Shown: one piece after another, positions 1 through 7,451 of the stretch | Position numbering within the stretch: the stretch's first letter is position 1 | Layout: every line of letters begins with the position of its first letter | Source of the DNA: Hyphomicrobiales bacterium | GTDB taxonomy: Bacteria; Pseudomonadota; Alphaproteobacteria; Rhizobiales; Rhizobiaceae | NCBI GenBank assembly: GCA_900469625.1 | Contig: UBXV01000026.1 | Coordinates: forward strand, 23,745-87,744 | Direction: 5' to 3' | DNA length: 64,000 bases | Translations under genes and position numbers: made by a program | Notes under the pieces: model-generated | Told to the model about the DNA's origin: nothing | Seen by the model: only the letters and a program-made list of their open reading frames with translations | Database searches by the model: none

Positions 1-465
1 GCCCGGATCTTCAACACCTATGGTCCGCGCATGCGCCCGGACGATGGTCGGGTCATTTCCAACTTCGTGGTGCAGGCGCTGCTCGGCAAGGACCTGACGA
101 TATATGGCGACGGTCAGCAGACGCGCTCCTTCTGCTATGTCGACGATCTGATCGAGGGGTTCCTGCGGCTGTCGATTGCGGACGATGGCTGCATCGGACC
201 GATCAATCTCGGAAATCCCGGCGAGTTCACGGTTCTGGAGCTTGCGGAGATGATCCGTGCGATGACCGGCTCGCGGTCACGGATCGTGCATCGCGCAGCG
301 GCCGTCGACGATCCGCGCCAACGGCGGCCCGATATTTCCCAGGCGATGACCGAGCTTGGCTGGGCGCCAAGGGTCGCGCTTCGCGAAGGTCTGCAACGCG
401 CCATCGCCTACTTCGATCATCGCCTCGGCACGCCCGATCTCGCCGTGGCGGGAGAGGCGGTATGA
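1..465 (+). CDS. uxs1: UDP-glucuronate decarboxylase (UDP-xylose synthase)-like SDR enzyme, 5' truncated by the window
   Basis: The frame is open from base 1 and ends at TGA 463-465, so only the last 154 residues are present. The visible part starts with [11 protein letters not shown] and contains the C-terminal signatures of extended SDR nucleotide-sugar enzymes: [20 protein letters not shown] and NLGNPGEF. These are typical of UDP-glucuronate decarboxylases and dTDP-glucose dehydratases. The Rossmann motif and the catalytic Tyr-Lys pair lie upstream of the window. A decarboxylase making UDP-xylose fits the next gene, a UDP-sugar 4-epimerase that starts 2 bases downstream, because together they would give UDP-arabinose. 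The uxs1 symbol is taken from the similar S. meliloti uxs1-uxe-apsS operon as remembered. An exact substrate cannot be proved from a fragment. Confidence 0.75.
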   Translation, partial: ARIFNTYGPRMRPDDGRVISNFVVQALLGKDLTIYGDGQQTRSFCYVDDLIEGFLRLSIADDGCIGPINLGNPGEFTVLELAEMIRAMTGSRSRIVHRAAAVDDPRQRRPDISQAMTELGWAPRVALREGLQRAIAYFDHRLGTPDLAVAGEAV

Positions 466-466
466 T

Positions 467-1450
467 ATGTCGCGTGTCGTTCTCGTCACCGGCGGAGCTG
501 GCTTCATAGGCAGCCACACCTGCAAGCGCCTGGCTCAGGCCGGCATCCTTCCCGTTGTCTACGATAATCTTTCAACGGGGCATCGCACCAATGTCCGCTG
601 GGGACCGCTGGTCGAGGCGGGTCTTGAAGACACAGGCCGGATCGTCGAGGCGATCCGGACCTTCAGGCCGGAATGCCTGATCCATTTCGCTGCATCCGCC
701 TATGTCGGAGAATCCGTCGAGGATCCCGGAAAATACTACCGGAACAATGTCGCCGGCAGCGTTTCGTTGCTGGAGGCGTGCCGCGAGGCGGGGCTGGACC
801 GCATCGTCTTTTCCAGCACCTGCGCCACCTACGGCGTGCCGCCGAACCTGCCGATCACCGAGGACACGGTCCAGCTTCCGGTCAATCCCTATGGACGCAC
901 GAAGCTGATGATCGAGTTGATGCTGGCGGATTACGCGCGGGCATACGGCTTGCGCTCCGTCGCACTTCGTTACTTCAATGCCGCCGGTGCCGATCCCGAG
1001 GGGCAGTTGACCGAGCGGCACGATCCCGAAACCCATCTGATCCCGAGGGCATTGATGGCCGCGGCCGGCCTGGTCGATCGCCTCGATGTCTTCGGCGACG
1101 ATTACGACACGCCAGACGGCACATGCATCCGCGACTACATCCACGTCATGGATCTGGCCGAGGCCCATGTCGCCGCCGTCACCTATCTCGGCAACGGCGG
1201 CGCGCCGCTTAAGGCCAATCTGGGCTCGGGCCATGGCACCTCCGTTCGCCAGGTGATCGACGCTGTCCACCAGGTAACCCGCAGGCGCGTTCCCGTGCAG
1301 CTGCTGGCAAGGCGGGCCGGCGATCCGCCGGTGCTATACGCCGACACCGCCCGTGCCCGCCAGATCCTCGGGTTCCGGCCGGCGCTGTCCGACATCGCAA
1401 CCATCATCAGAACGGCAGCCCCCGGCTTCGGGCTGGAGGTGCGGTCATGA
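467..1450 (+). CDS. uxe: UDP-sugar 4-epimerase (UDP-glucose/UDP-xylose 4-epimerase, GalE/ExoB type)
   Basis: This 327-residue protein interconverts UDP-hexoses or UDP-pentoses at C4 in the cytoplasm. The NAD-binding motif GGAGFIG is at residues 9-15, the SST segment at 116-118 and the catalytic Y142xxxK146 in PYGRTK. Length matches GalE-family enzymes. The ATG at 467 is chosen because it gives the canonical N-terminus directly before the Rossmann motif; the frame is open further upstream but that would overlap the previous gene by about 110 bases. The gene follows the SDR gene by one base and its stop overlaps the start of the synthase gene (ATGA), so it is part of one operon. Context suggests a bifunctional UDP-xylose/UDP-glucose role; the sequence alone cannot separate this from a plain galE. 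Confidence 0.85.
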   Translation: MSRVVLVTGGAGFIGSHTCKRLAQAGILPVVYDNLSTGHRTNVRWGPLVEAGLEDTGRIVEAIRTFRPECLIHFAASAYVGESVEDPGKYYRNNVAGSVSLLEACREAGLDRIVFSSTCATYGVPPNLPITEDTVQLPVNPYGRTKLMIELMLADYARAYGLRSVALRYFNAAGADPEGQLTERHDPETHLIPRALMAAAGLVDRLDVFGDDYDTPDGTCIRDYIHVMDLAEAHVAAVTYLGNGGAPLKANLGSGHGTSVRQVIDAVHQVTRRRVPVQLLARRAGDPPVLYADTARARQILGFRPALSDIATIIRTAAPGFGLEVRS

Positions 1451-3396
1451 TCGGCAAAACGCCCGCCCCCTCGTCGCCCACCAGCAGCGCCGCAATGCCA
1501 GGCGCCCCGGAGACCCGGCTGGTCTCGCTGTTTTCGACCCGCATGAGAATGGTCAACGGCCTGGGCATCCTGTCCTGGCTTTCGGCGTTCCTCTATTTCT
1601 GGGCATGGTGGCTCGATCCGGCCCACGTCATCCATTGGCCGTCCTACGTCATGATCACGATCGTGATGGGCTGGATCACGCTTTTGCCGGCCTATTTCAT
1701 CTTCATCTTCGCAGGCGCCAAGGTGGCAGCGAAAACCGATCGGGGCATCCCCGAAGGCCGGGTCGCCATGGTCGTGACCAAGGCGCCGTCGGAACCCTTT
1801 GCCGTCGTGCGCAAGACGCTGTTTGCGATGCTCGACCAGATCGGCTGCGACTACGACGTGTGGCTTGCGGACGAGGATCCGACGCCCGAAACAATCGACT
1901 GGTGCGCGGCCCAGGGCGTGTTCATTTCGACGCGAAAGGGCGTTTCGGACTATCACCGCGCCATGTGGCCGCGACGGACCCGCTGCAAGGAGGGGAACCT
2001 TGCCTATTTCTACGATCACTACGGTTATGATCGCTACGATTTCGTCGCGCAGTTCGATGCCGATCACGTGCCCGAGCCGACCTACCTGGTCGAAGTGCTG
2101 CGGCCGTTCAACGACCCTGATGTCGGCTACGTCTCGGCGCCGAGCATCTGCGATGCCAATGCGAAACGCAGCTGGTCCGCACGCGGTCGGCTTCATGCCG
2201 AGGCCAGCCTGCACGGCTCGTTGCAGGCCGGCTACAACAACGGCTGGGCGCCGCTGTGCATCGGTTCGCACTATGCGGTGCGCACCAGGGCGCTGAGGGA
2301 AATCGGCGGACTGGGGCCGGAGCTTGCCGAAGATCATTCGACGACGCTTCTGATGAACGCCGGCGGCTGGAAGGGCGTGCACGCGCTTCACGCGATCGCG
2401 CATGGCGACGGTCCCGCAACCTTTGCCGATCTCGTCATCCAGGAGTTCCAATGGTCACGCAGCCTGGTGACGATCCTGCTCAAGTATTCGCCGATTTACG
2501 TGCCACGGTTGCCGATGCGGCTGAAGCTGCAGTTCGTGTTCTCGCAGCTCTGGTATCCGCTGTTCTCGCTGTTCATGGCGCTGATGTTCGCGCTGCCGAT
2601 CATGGCGCTGGCTATGGGGCGCAGCTTCGTTGCCGCCACCTATCCGGATTTCGTGCTGCACTTCGCGCCGCTGTCGCTTATTCTGATCGGGCTTGCCTAT
2701 TTCTGGCGCTCGACCGGCACTTTCCGCCCCTATGATGCCCGCGTGCTGAGCTGGGAGGGCATGCTGTTTCTCTTCGCCCGCTGGCCGTGGTCGCTGCTCG
2801 GGTGCCTGGCGGCCGTGCGCGATCATATCAGTGGCTCCTTTGTCGATTTCCGCATCACGCCCAAGGGCACGGGGCCGGCGGCACCGCTGCCGCTGCGCGT
2901 GATGATGCCCTATCTCGTGCTGGCGCTCGCTTCCGCGCTTGCGCTGTGGCTTGTCACCGACGCCGGGACGGCGCGGGGCTTCTACATCTTCGCCGGCATC
3001 AACGCGCTCACCTACGCCGGGCTTGCCGCAACCATCCATGTCCAGCATGCGCGCGAAAACCGGTTGGCCCTGGTGCCGCGCACGGCGATGACAGCGCTGA
3101 CCGGCTGCTGCCTCGTGGTCATCTCGGTCCTGTCGGGACAGTCGGCCGTGCGCCACGGTGCAGAGGCGACCGAGGCGCTGTCGCAGGGGCTCGGCTTCGT
3201 CGGATTGACCGAAGCGAAGTTTTCGGTTGCCGGTGCCGGGCAGGGTGGCTCGGACCTCAGGATCGTAAGGTTCCAGTTGAAATGGAAAGGGTTTTCGCCG
3301 TCCGGGGCAAACGGACAGCGGAAAGGCTCCGGCGTGCCGGAGGTGAAGGAGACGAGGGTAGCAACCAAGGTCGGGCGCCTTCAGGCATCGCTGTAA
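1447..3396 (+). CDS. apsS: Membrane GT2 polysaccharide synthase (cellulose synthase-like)
   Basis: This 649-residue inner-membrane glycosyltransferase probably polymerises and exports a surface polysaccharide. Two hydrophobic segments lie at about 36-56 and 66-90, followed by a cytosolic GT-A domain with LADED (about 140-144), the DxD motif FDADH (203-207), the acidic motif AEDHS (294-298) and QEFQW (332-336) at the place of the processive-synthase QxxRW motif. Here R is replaced by Q. Several further membrane segments follow to about residue 570, then a soluble tail of about 80 residues. The start overlaps the epimerase stop (ATGA). The gene sits between UDP-pentose-making enzymes and a secreted glycosidase, as in the S. 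meliloti aps locus. The polymer made is inferred, not shown. Confidence 0.8.
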   Translation: MIGKTPAPSSPTSSAAMPGAPETRLVSLFSTRMRMVNGLGILSWLSAFLYFWAWWLDPAHVIHWPSYVMITIVMGWITLLPAYFIFIFAGAKVAAKTDRGIPEGRVAMVVTKAPSEPFAVVRKTLFAMLDQIGCDYDVWLADEDPTPETIDWCAAQGVFISTRKGVSDYHRAMWPRRTRCKEGNLAYFYDHYGYDRYDFVAQFDADHVPEPTYLVEVLRPFNDPDVGYVSAPSICDANAKRSWSARGRLHAEASLHGSLQAGYNNGWAPLCIGSHYAVRTRALREIGGLGPELAEDHSTTLLMNAGGWKGVHALHAIAHGDGPATFADLVIQEFQWSRSLVTILLKYSPIYVPRLPMRLKLQFVFSQLWYPLFSLFMALMFALPIMALAMGRSFVAATYPDFVLHFAPLSLILIGLAYFWRSTGTFRPYDARVLSWEGMLFLFARWPWSLLGCLAAVRDHISGSFVDFRITPKGTGPAAPLPLRVMMPYLVLALASALALWLVTDAGTARGFYIFAGINALTYAGLAATIHVQHARENRLALVPRTAMTALTGCCLVVISVLSGQSAVRHGAEATEALSQGLGFVGLTEAKFSVAGAGQGGSDLRIVRFQLKWKGFSPSGANGQRKGSGVPEVKETRVATKVGRLQASL

Positions 3397-3451
3397 CCGC
3401 AGCGCTTCCAGCCCCGCCACGGCATCGGCCCTCAAGCGAGGAGAAAAAGAG

Positions 3452-3988
3452 ATGAAACGGTCCATGAATGTATTGCTTCTGCCGCTTCTGCTGCCTCTCG
3501 CAGCCTTTGCGGCCTACACCGGCGCCCAGCCTGCGAGGGCGAAAATGGAGATCAAGCCGATCCCCTTAAGCGCCTACGAGGTCTATTCGCTCTACCGCAA
3601 CAAGACCTGGCAATGGCCCACGGGCGGCGCCCGCTTTACCGCGCATGATCGCAAGCTGGTCGCCTTCGTCGACGACAAGGGCAAGCGCTCGTTCGCCGAG
3701 GGCAACTGGTATGTCAGCGATCTCGGCATGTTGTGCATGCAGGCACGATGGACGGCGGCCGACGGCTCCGGTCCGGCGCGCACCTGCTTCGGCCACAGCC
3801 GGATCGGAGACACGATCTACCAGCGGCGCGTGCCGAACGGCGAGTGGTATGTCTTCAAGCATGCCAAACCGAAACCTGATGACGAATACGGGAAACTCGT
3901 CGCTTCCGACGGGATCACGGAAAAGGCGTTGCGCTTGAAAGATCAGTTCCTGGTCAAGAAAAGCAGCCGCAACGCCACTGGAGGATGA
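3452..3988 (+). CDS. apsH1: Secreted DUF995-family protein of the polysaccharide operon
   Basis: This 178-residue protein has a signal peptide of about 30 residues (hydrophobic LLLPLLLPLAAFAAY, likely cleavage after PARA). The mature part carries the DUF995 pattern: SAYEVYSLYRNKTW, an aromatic-rich beta segment, EGNWYVSDLGMLCMQARW and CFGHSRIGDTIYQRR. DUF995 proteins are common in Rhizobiales and have no established biochemical function. A GAGGAG ribosome site precedes the ATG. It lies 55 bases after the synthase gene and 1 base before the glycosidase gene, so the three are probably cotranscribed. A periplasmic accessory role in polymer processing or export is inference from position. Confidence 0.75.
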   Translation: MKRSMNVLLLPLLLPLAAFAAYTGAQPARAKMEIKPIPLSAYEVYSLYRNKTWQWPTGGARFTAHDRKLVAFVDDKGKRSFAEGNWYVSDLGMLCMQARWTAADGSGPARTCFGHSRIGDTIYQRRVPNGEWYVFKHAKPKPDDEYGKLVASDGITEKALRLKDQFLVKKSSRNATGG

Positions 3989-3989
3989 C

Positions 3990-4958
3990 ATGAAACGCAA
4001 ACTGGCATTCGCCCTCTGCGCGGCACTTGCCCTTCATCTGGGGACTGGCGCCGCTCCGGTCTCGGCGCTGGCACAGGAGAAAGCCGATCTTGTTACCAAC
4101 GCCAAGGCAGGTCAGGAACAGACGCTCGCCGACAAGCGCCCGGTCATCCACCCCGGAGGACCGCGGTTCGGAGCCTATGACCCGCATGGCGATTTCGGCG
4201 ACCAGACCGATGTGGCAACCGAGCATCTGTTCCTGCCATGGGAAGACGTCGACCTGGAATCGCTGCGCATGGCTGACGCCTATGCGCTGCAGCGCAAGCG
4301 CAAGCTGCTCGTCACCATCGAGCCCTGGTCGTGGTCGCTCGACTGGAAACTGTCTCCGACGCAGTTACGAGATCGCATGCTCAGAGGCGAATACGATGCC
4401 AACATGGAAGCGATTGCTGACATGCTGGCGGAAATGAAGAGCCCGGTGATCGTGCGGTGGGGCCAGGAAATGGAAGACACGTCCGGACGCTTCTCCTGGG
4501 CCGGGTGGGCGCCGAAGGATTATGTCCAGGCCTACAAGCATGCGATGGATATCGTGCGCAAGCGCGTGCCCAACGTGCAGCTCATGTGGTCGCCCAAGGG
4601 GCTCCCAAACCTTGGCGAATACTATCCCGGCGACGATTATGTCGACCTGGTCGGTCTTTCCGTCTTCGGTCTCGAGCCATATGATGCCATCGAATATGGC
4701 GGGCCGCACACCTTCAAACAGGCTCTGAAACCCGGCTACGATCTCGTCGCCAAATACCACAAACCGATCTGGGTCGCGGAAATGGGGTGGCAGGGCAGCA
4801 CGACCTACATGCAGCCATGGATCGACGCTGCGACGCAGCCCGACCCGGATTTCCCGAACCTTGCCGAAGTGGTCTACTTCAACGATCGGGACGTGCATGA
4901 CTGGCCGCACGATCTCGGCCGGCCGAACTGGCGCGTGGTCACCGACGCCACCAACTGA
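3990..4958 (+). CDS. apsE: Secreted glycoside hydrolase, (beta/alpha)8 GH26-like endo-glycanase
   Basis: This 322-residue protein has an N-terminal signal peptide with predicted cleavage after SALA (residue 28). The fold signature is that of clan GH-A retaining glycosidases: a probable acid/base Glu at 160 in VRWGQEMED and a probable nucleophile Glu at 264 in PIWVAEMGWQ, about 104 residues apart, with aromatic-rich substrate loops (EPWSWSLDWK). This resembles GH26 mannanase/lichenase-type enzymes and proteins annotated as endo-1,3-1,4-beta-glycanase in rhizobia. As last gene of the operon it could trim or release the polymer made by the synthase. A terminator follows directly. The S. meliloti operon has one more gene (apsH2) at this point, which is absent here. 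Confidence 0.75.
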   Translation: MKRKLAFALCAALALHLGTGAAPVSALAQEKADLVTNAKAGQEQTLADKRPVIHPGGPRFGAYDPHGDFGDQTDVATEHLFLPWEDVDLESLRMADAYALQRKRKLLVTIEPWSWSLDWKLSPTQLRDRMLRGEYDANMEAIADMLAEMKSPVIVRWGQEMEDTSGRFSWAGWAPKDYVQAYKHAMDIVRKRVPNVQLMWSPKGLPNLGEYYPGDDYVDLVGLSVFGLEPYDAIEYGGPHTFKQALKPGYDLVAKYHKPIWVAEMGWQGSTTYMQPWIDAATQPDPDFPNLAEVVYFNDRDVHDWPHDLGRPNWRVVTDATN

Positions 4959-4982
4959 ACCGGGTGTGACGGTGCCCCAATG

Positions 4983-5015
4983 AAAAAAGCCCCTCGCCGT
5001 CGGCGAGAGGCTTTT
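4983..5015 (+). terminator. Bidirectional rho-independent terminator between the polysaccharide operon and hppD
   Basis: A hairpin GCCCCTCGCC-GTC-GGCGAGAGGC is flanked by six A on the left and TTTT on the right, so it can stop transcription from both sides. It lies between two convergent genes. Confidence 0.85.
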
Positions 5016-5061
5016 GTCTGGTCGAAGCGCCCACCGCGGTCACGCGGAGACGCTGGCCGGG

Positions 5062-6174
5062 CTACTCGGCCGCCTGCGGCCCGAGTTCACCGCGACGGAT
5101 CTGGTCGGCCTCGATCGATTCGAACAGGGCGCGGAAATTGCCTTCGCCGAAGCCTTCGTCGCCCTTGCGCTGGATGAACTCGAAGAAGATCGGCCCGATG
5201 ACCGTCTTGGAGAAGATCTGCAGCAGGATCTTCGTCATGCCGCCGTTCACCACGCCTTCGCCGTCGATCAGGATGCCATGCTTCTTCATCCGCTCGATCG
5301 GCTCGTCATGGCCGTGCACGCGGTCGTGCGACATGGCGTAGTAGGTTTCCGGCGGGCCGGGCATGAACTTCAGGCCGTTTTCCGACAGCTTGTCGGTGGC
5401 GTCGTAGATGCCATCGCTGCCAACCGCGATGTGCTGGATGCCTTCGCCCTTGTACTTGCGCAGATATTCCTCGATCTGGCTCGTATCGTCCTTGGATTCG
5501 TTCAAGGGAATGCGGATCTTGCCGCAGGGCGAGGTGATTGCGCGGCTGACGAGACCGGTGATGCGGCCGTCAATGTCGAAGAAGTGGATCTGGGTGAAGT
5601 TGAACAGTTCGCGGTAGAAGGCCCACCACTTGTCCATGTTGCCGCGATAGACGTTGTGCGTCAGGTGGTCGAGATAATAGAAACCGACACCTTCCGGCTT
5701 GGGGTTGCGTTCGCCGGTCCATTCGAATTCGGCATCGTAGGCCGATCCCTTGGCGCCGTAGGTCTCGACGAAATAGAGCAGCGATCCGCCGATGCCGACG
5801 ATCGCCGGGACATCGAGACACTTGTCGGTGCCGGTGTAGGGGATGGCGCCCTTGGAGACCGCGTGGTCGAAAGCGTGCCTGGCGTCGACGACGCGCCAGG
5901 CCATCGACGGCGCGCAGGGCCCGTGCTCATCGACGAAGCGCATGGCATGCGAGCCCGGTTCGGCATTCAGGATGTAATTGATGTCGCCCTGTCGCCAGAC
6001 CGTGATGTTCTTGCTTCTGTGCCTCGCGACAGGGCTGTAGCCCATGCGGGTAAAAAGCTCGGCGAGCTTTTCCGGCTCCGGATGGGCGAATTCTACGAAC
6101 TCGAAGCCATCCGTACCGGCCGGGTTCTCCACCGTGATCGTTGCGGGCGGGGCGTCATGGGGAAAAGGGCCCAT
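5062..6174 (-). CDS. hppD: 4-hydroxyphenylpyruvate dioxygenase
   Basis: This 370-residue enzyme converts 4-hydroxyphenylpyruvate to homogentisate with Fe(II) and O2, the second step of tyrosine breakdown. The C-terminal VOC half carries the metal ligands: His170 in LDHLTHNVYRG, His248 in GIQHIAVGSD and Glu332 in FFEFIQRKG. The end of the protein (GDEGFGEGNFRALFESIE) is the family's typical gating helix. A strong AAGAGGAG site lies 7 bases before the ATG. The gene is divergent from an Lrp-type regulator, with a 151-bp shared promoter region, and convergent with the polysaccharide operon. The next steps of the pathway (hmgA, maiA, fumarylacetoacetase) are nearby on the other strand. Confidence 0.95.
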   Translation of the reverse strand: MGPFPHDAPPATITVENPAGTDGFEFVEFAHPEPEKLAELFTRMGYSPVARHRSKNITVWRQGDINYILNAEPGSHAMRFVDEHGPCAPSMAWRVVDARHAFDHAVSKGAIPYTGTDKCLDVPAIVGIGGSLLYFVETYGAKGSAYDAEFEWTGERNPKPEGVGFYYLDHLTHNVYRGNMDKWWAFYRELFNFTQIHFFDIDGRITGLVSRAITSPCGKIRIPLNESKDDTSQIEEYLRKYKGEGIQHIAVGSDGIYDATDKLSENGLKFMPGPPETYYAMSHDRVHGHDEPIERMKKHGILIDGEGVVNGGMTKILLQIFSKTVIGPIFFEFIQRKGDEGFGEGNFRALFESIEADQIRRGELGPQAAE

Positions 6175-6287
6175 CGGAAGTCTCCTCTTTTAAGTTCTCC
6201 AGATCGCTCTGGCCTCCAAACTTTGCTGGAGTATGACGCAAATCCGATGCATGATGCTTGTATTCTTGCGTGTTTTGCGCAGGATGC

Positions 6288-6302
6288 CGCACGAAACGTG
6301 CG
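6288..6302. promoter_or_regulatory. Palindrome in the hppD-lrp divergent promoter region
   Basis: CGCACG-AAA-CGTGCG is a perfect 6-bp inverted repeat 23 bases upstream of the Lrp-type gene. It is a plausible autoregulatory operator. Similar T/G-rich stretches (CTTGCGTGTTTTGCGC) lie just upstream. The assignment rests on position and symmetry only. Confidence 0.4.
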
Positions 6303-6325
6303 AAATGCTTTATAAGGATGCATGA

Positions 6326-6805
6326 ATGGAGCAGCTTGACGGGTTTGATCTCAAGATCCTCAGCGAACTGCAGCGCGACGGGCATCTGACCAACAACGAG
6401 TTATCGGAGCGCATCGCGCTTTCGCCCTCGCAATGCTCGCGCCGGCGCACCCGGCTGGAAGCGGAGGGCTTCATTACCGGCTATCAGGCACAGATCGACC
6501 GGCAGAAGCTGGGTCTCGACCTGATGGTGGTGATTTCGGTGACGCTCGCCACCCACAACCGCGACAACGCCAAGCGTTTCGGCAAGCTGATCTCCAGCCT
6601 GCCGGAGGTGCTGGAGGCCTACGCGCTGACCGGCGAAATGGACTATCACCTGCGGGTGGTGACACCAGACCTCGCCGGCCTTTCGCGCTTCGTCAACGAT
6701 GTGTTGTTGCCGCATGACAGCGTGCAGCACGTCAAGACATCGATCGTGCTCGATACGCTGAAGAGTTTTCAGGGCGTGCCGATCCCCGAGCGGATGAAAG
6801 GCTGA
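6326..6805 (+). CDS. Lrp/AsnC-family transcriptional regulator
   Basis: This 159-residue protein has the Lrp layout: an N-terminal winged HTH (residues about 5-60, DLKILSELQRDGHLTNNELS then LSPSQCSRRRTRLEAEG) and a C-terminal RAM effector domain (about 68-150) with VLEAYALTGEMDYHLRVV. It binds DNA as an oligomer and normally responds to an amino acid. An AAGGA site lies 7 bases before the ATG. It is divergent from hppD, so the simplest role is control of hppD by tyrosine or phenylalanine-related compounds. The effector is not identifiable from sequence. Confidence 0.9.
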   Translation: MEQLDGFDLKILSELQRDGHLTNNELSERIALSPSQCSRRRTRLEAEGFITGYQAQIDRQKLGLDLMVVISVTLATHNRDNAKRFGKLISSLPEVLEAYALTGEMDYHLRVVTPDLAGLSRFVNDVLLPHDSVQHVKTSIVLDTLKSFQGVPIPERMKG

Positions 6806-6808
6806 GGC

Positions 6809-7276
6809 CTACGGGCGGGCAACGTGCTTTCCGGCCTTGTCGATTGCCCGCTCGACCGCGTCGAGGCCGACACTGAGGGCCTGCAGGCCCTCCGCGCCGA
6901 TCAGGTCTTCGAGCTGCTTCTGGTAGGCGCTCGCGAGATCCGTGAGGTCGCCATAGGCAAGTCTGCCGGCCTTCGTCAGCTCCAGATGTTCCAGCCGGCG
7001 GTCGGCCTCGTCCTCGCTGCGCTTCAGCCAGCGCCGATCCTCGAGCGCGGCGACCGCGCGGCTGACCTTGGTCTTGTGCATGGCCGAATGGGCGCCGACC
7101 TCCGTTGCCGTCATCGCGCCGGTCGAGCTTCCGAGCGCCGCCAGCGTGCGCCACTCCGGGCGCGTCAACTGATAGCGCGCCTTGTACTCGGCGGCGAAGC
7201 GCACCGCGACAAACTCGGCTGCGCGGTTCAGTCTGTAGGGCAGGAACGCATTGAGCTCGAAGCCATCGGCGGCCAT
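6809..7276 (-). CDS. MarR-family regulator, probable repressor of the hmgA operon
   Basis: This protein of about 155 residues has a MarR winged helix: LTRPEWRTLAALGSSTGAMT (helix before wing), HKTKVSRAVAALEDRRWLKR (recognition helix) and the wing EDEADRRLEHLELT with the conserved DxR. The ATG at 7276 is preferred because AAGGAT lies 9 bases upstream; the ATG at 7285 would abut the AAGG. It faces away from hmgA across a 175-bp region holding repeated GATAGTTAC motifs. MarR regulators of homogentisate genes are known in other bacteria, so ligand-dependent repression of hmgA and its operon is the likely role. It ends 3 bases after the convergent Lrp-type gene. Confidence 0.85.
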   Translation of the reverse strand: MAADGFELNAFLPYRLNRAAEFVAVRFAAEYKARYQLTRPEWRTLAALGSSTGAMTATEVGAHSAMHKTKVSRAVAALEDRRWLKRSEDEADRRLEHLELTKAGRLAYGDLTDLASAYQKQLEDLIGAEGLQALSVGLDAVERAIDKAGKHVARP

Positions 7277-7287
7277 GTGTGGCATCC

Positions 7288-7324
7288 TTGATAGTTACAA
7301 AATCGATAGTTACGATTGCAACTA
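7288..7324 (+). promoter_or_regulatory. hmgA promoter with overlapping MarR-type operator repeats
   Basis: A possible promoter is TTGATA (7288-7293), 17 bases, TACGAT (7311-7316). GATAGTTAC occurs twice (7290-7298 and 7305-7313), covering the -35 and -10 elements. The second copy is part of the imperfect palindrome TAGTTACGATTGCAACTA (7307-7324, 14 of 18 positions symmetric). This is the expected arrangement for repression by the divergent MarR protein. Binding is inferred. Confidence 0.5.
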
Positions 7325-7451
7325 ATAGGCCGGCAGCGCGCCACCGTCCATGGAGAGCCGTGGCAGTGCCGAGACATATTGGACGTGCCTTGGCCATCCG
7401 GGATCGGTCGTGATCGGCGGTGGGCAGGCACCTGAGGAGGAGGTTCAGGCC

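Noticed and set aside
5014..6315. 433-codon open frame on the plus strand covering hppD
   Set aside because: It is antisense to hppD, whose metal-binding motifs are intact. The long frame is a result of the high GC content, and its translation resembles no family.
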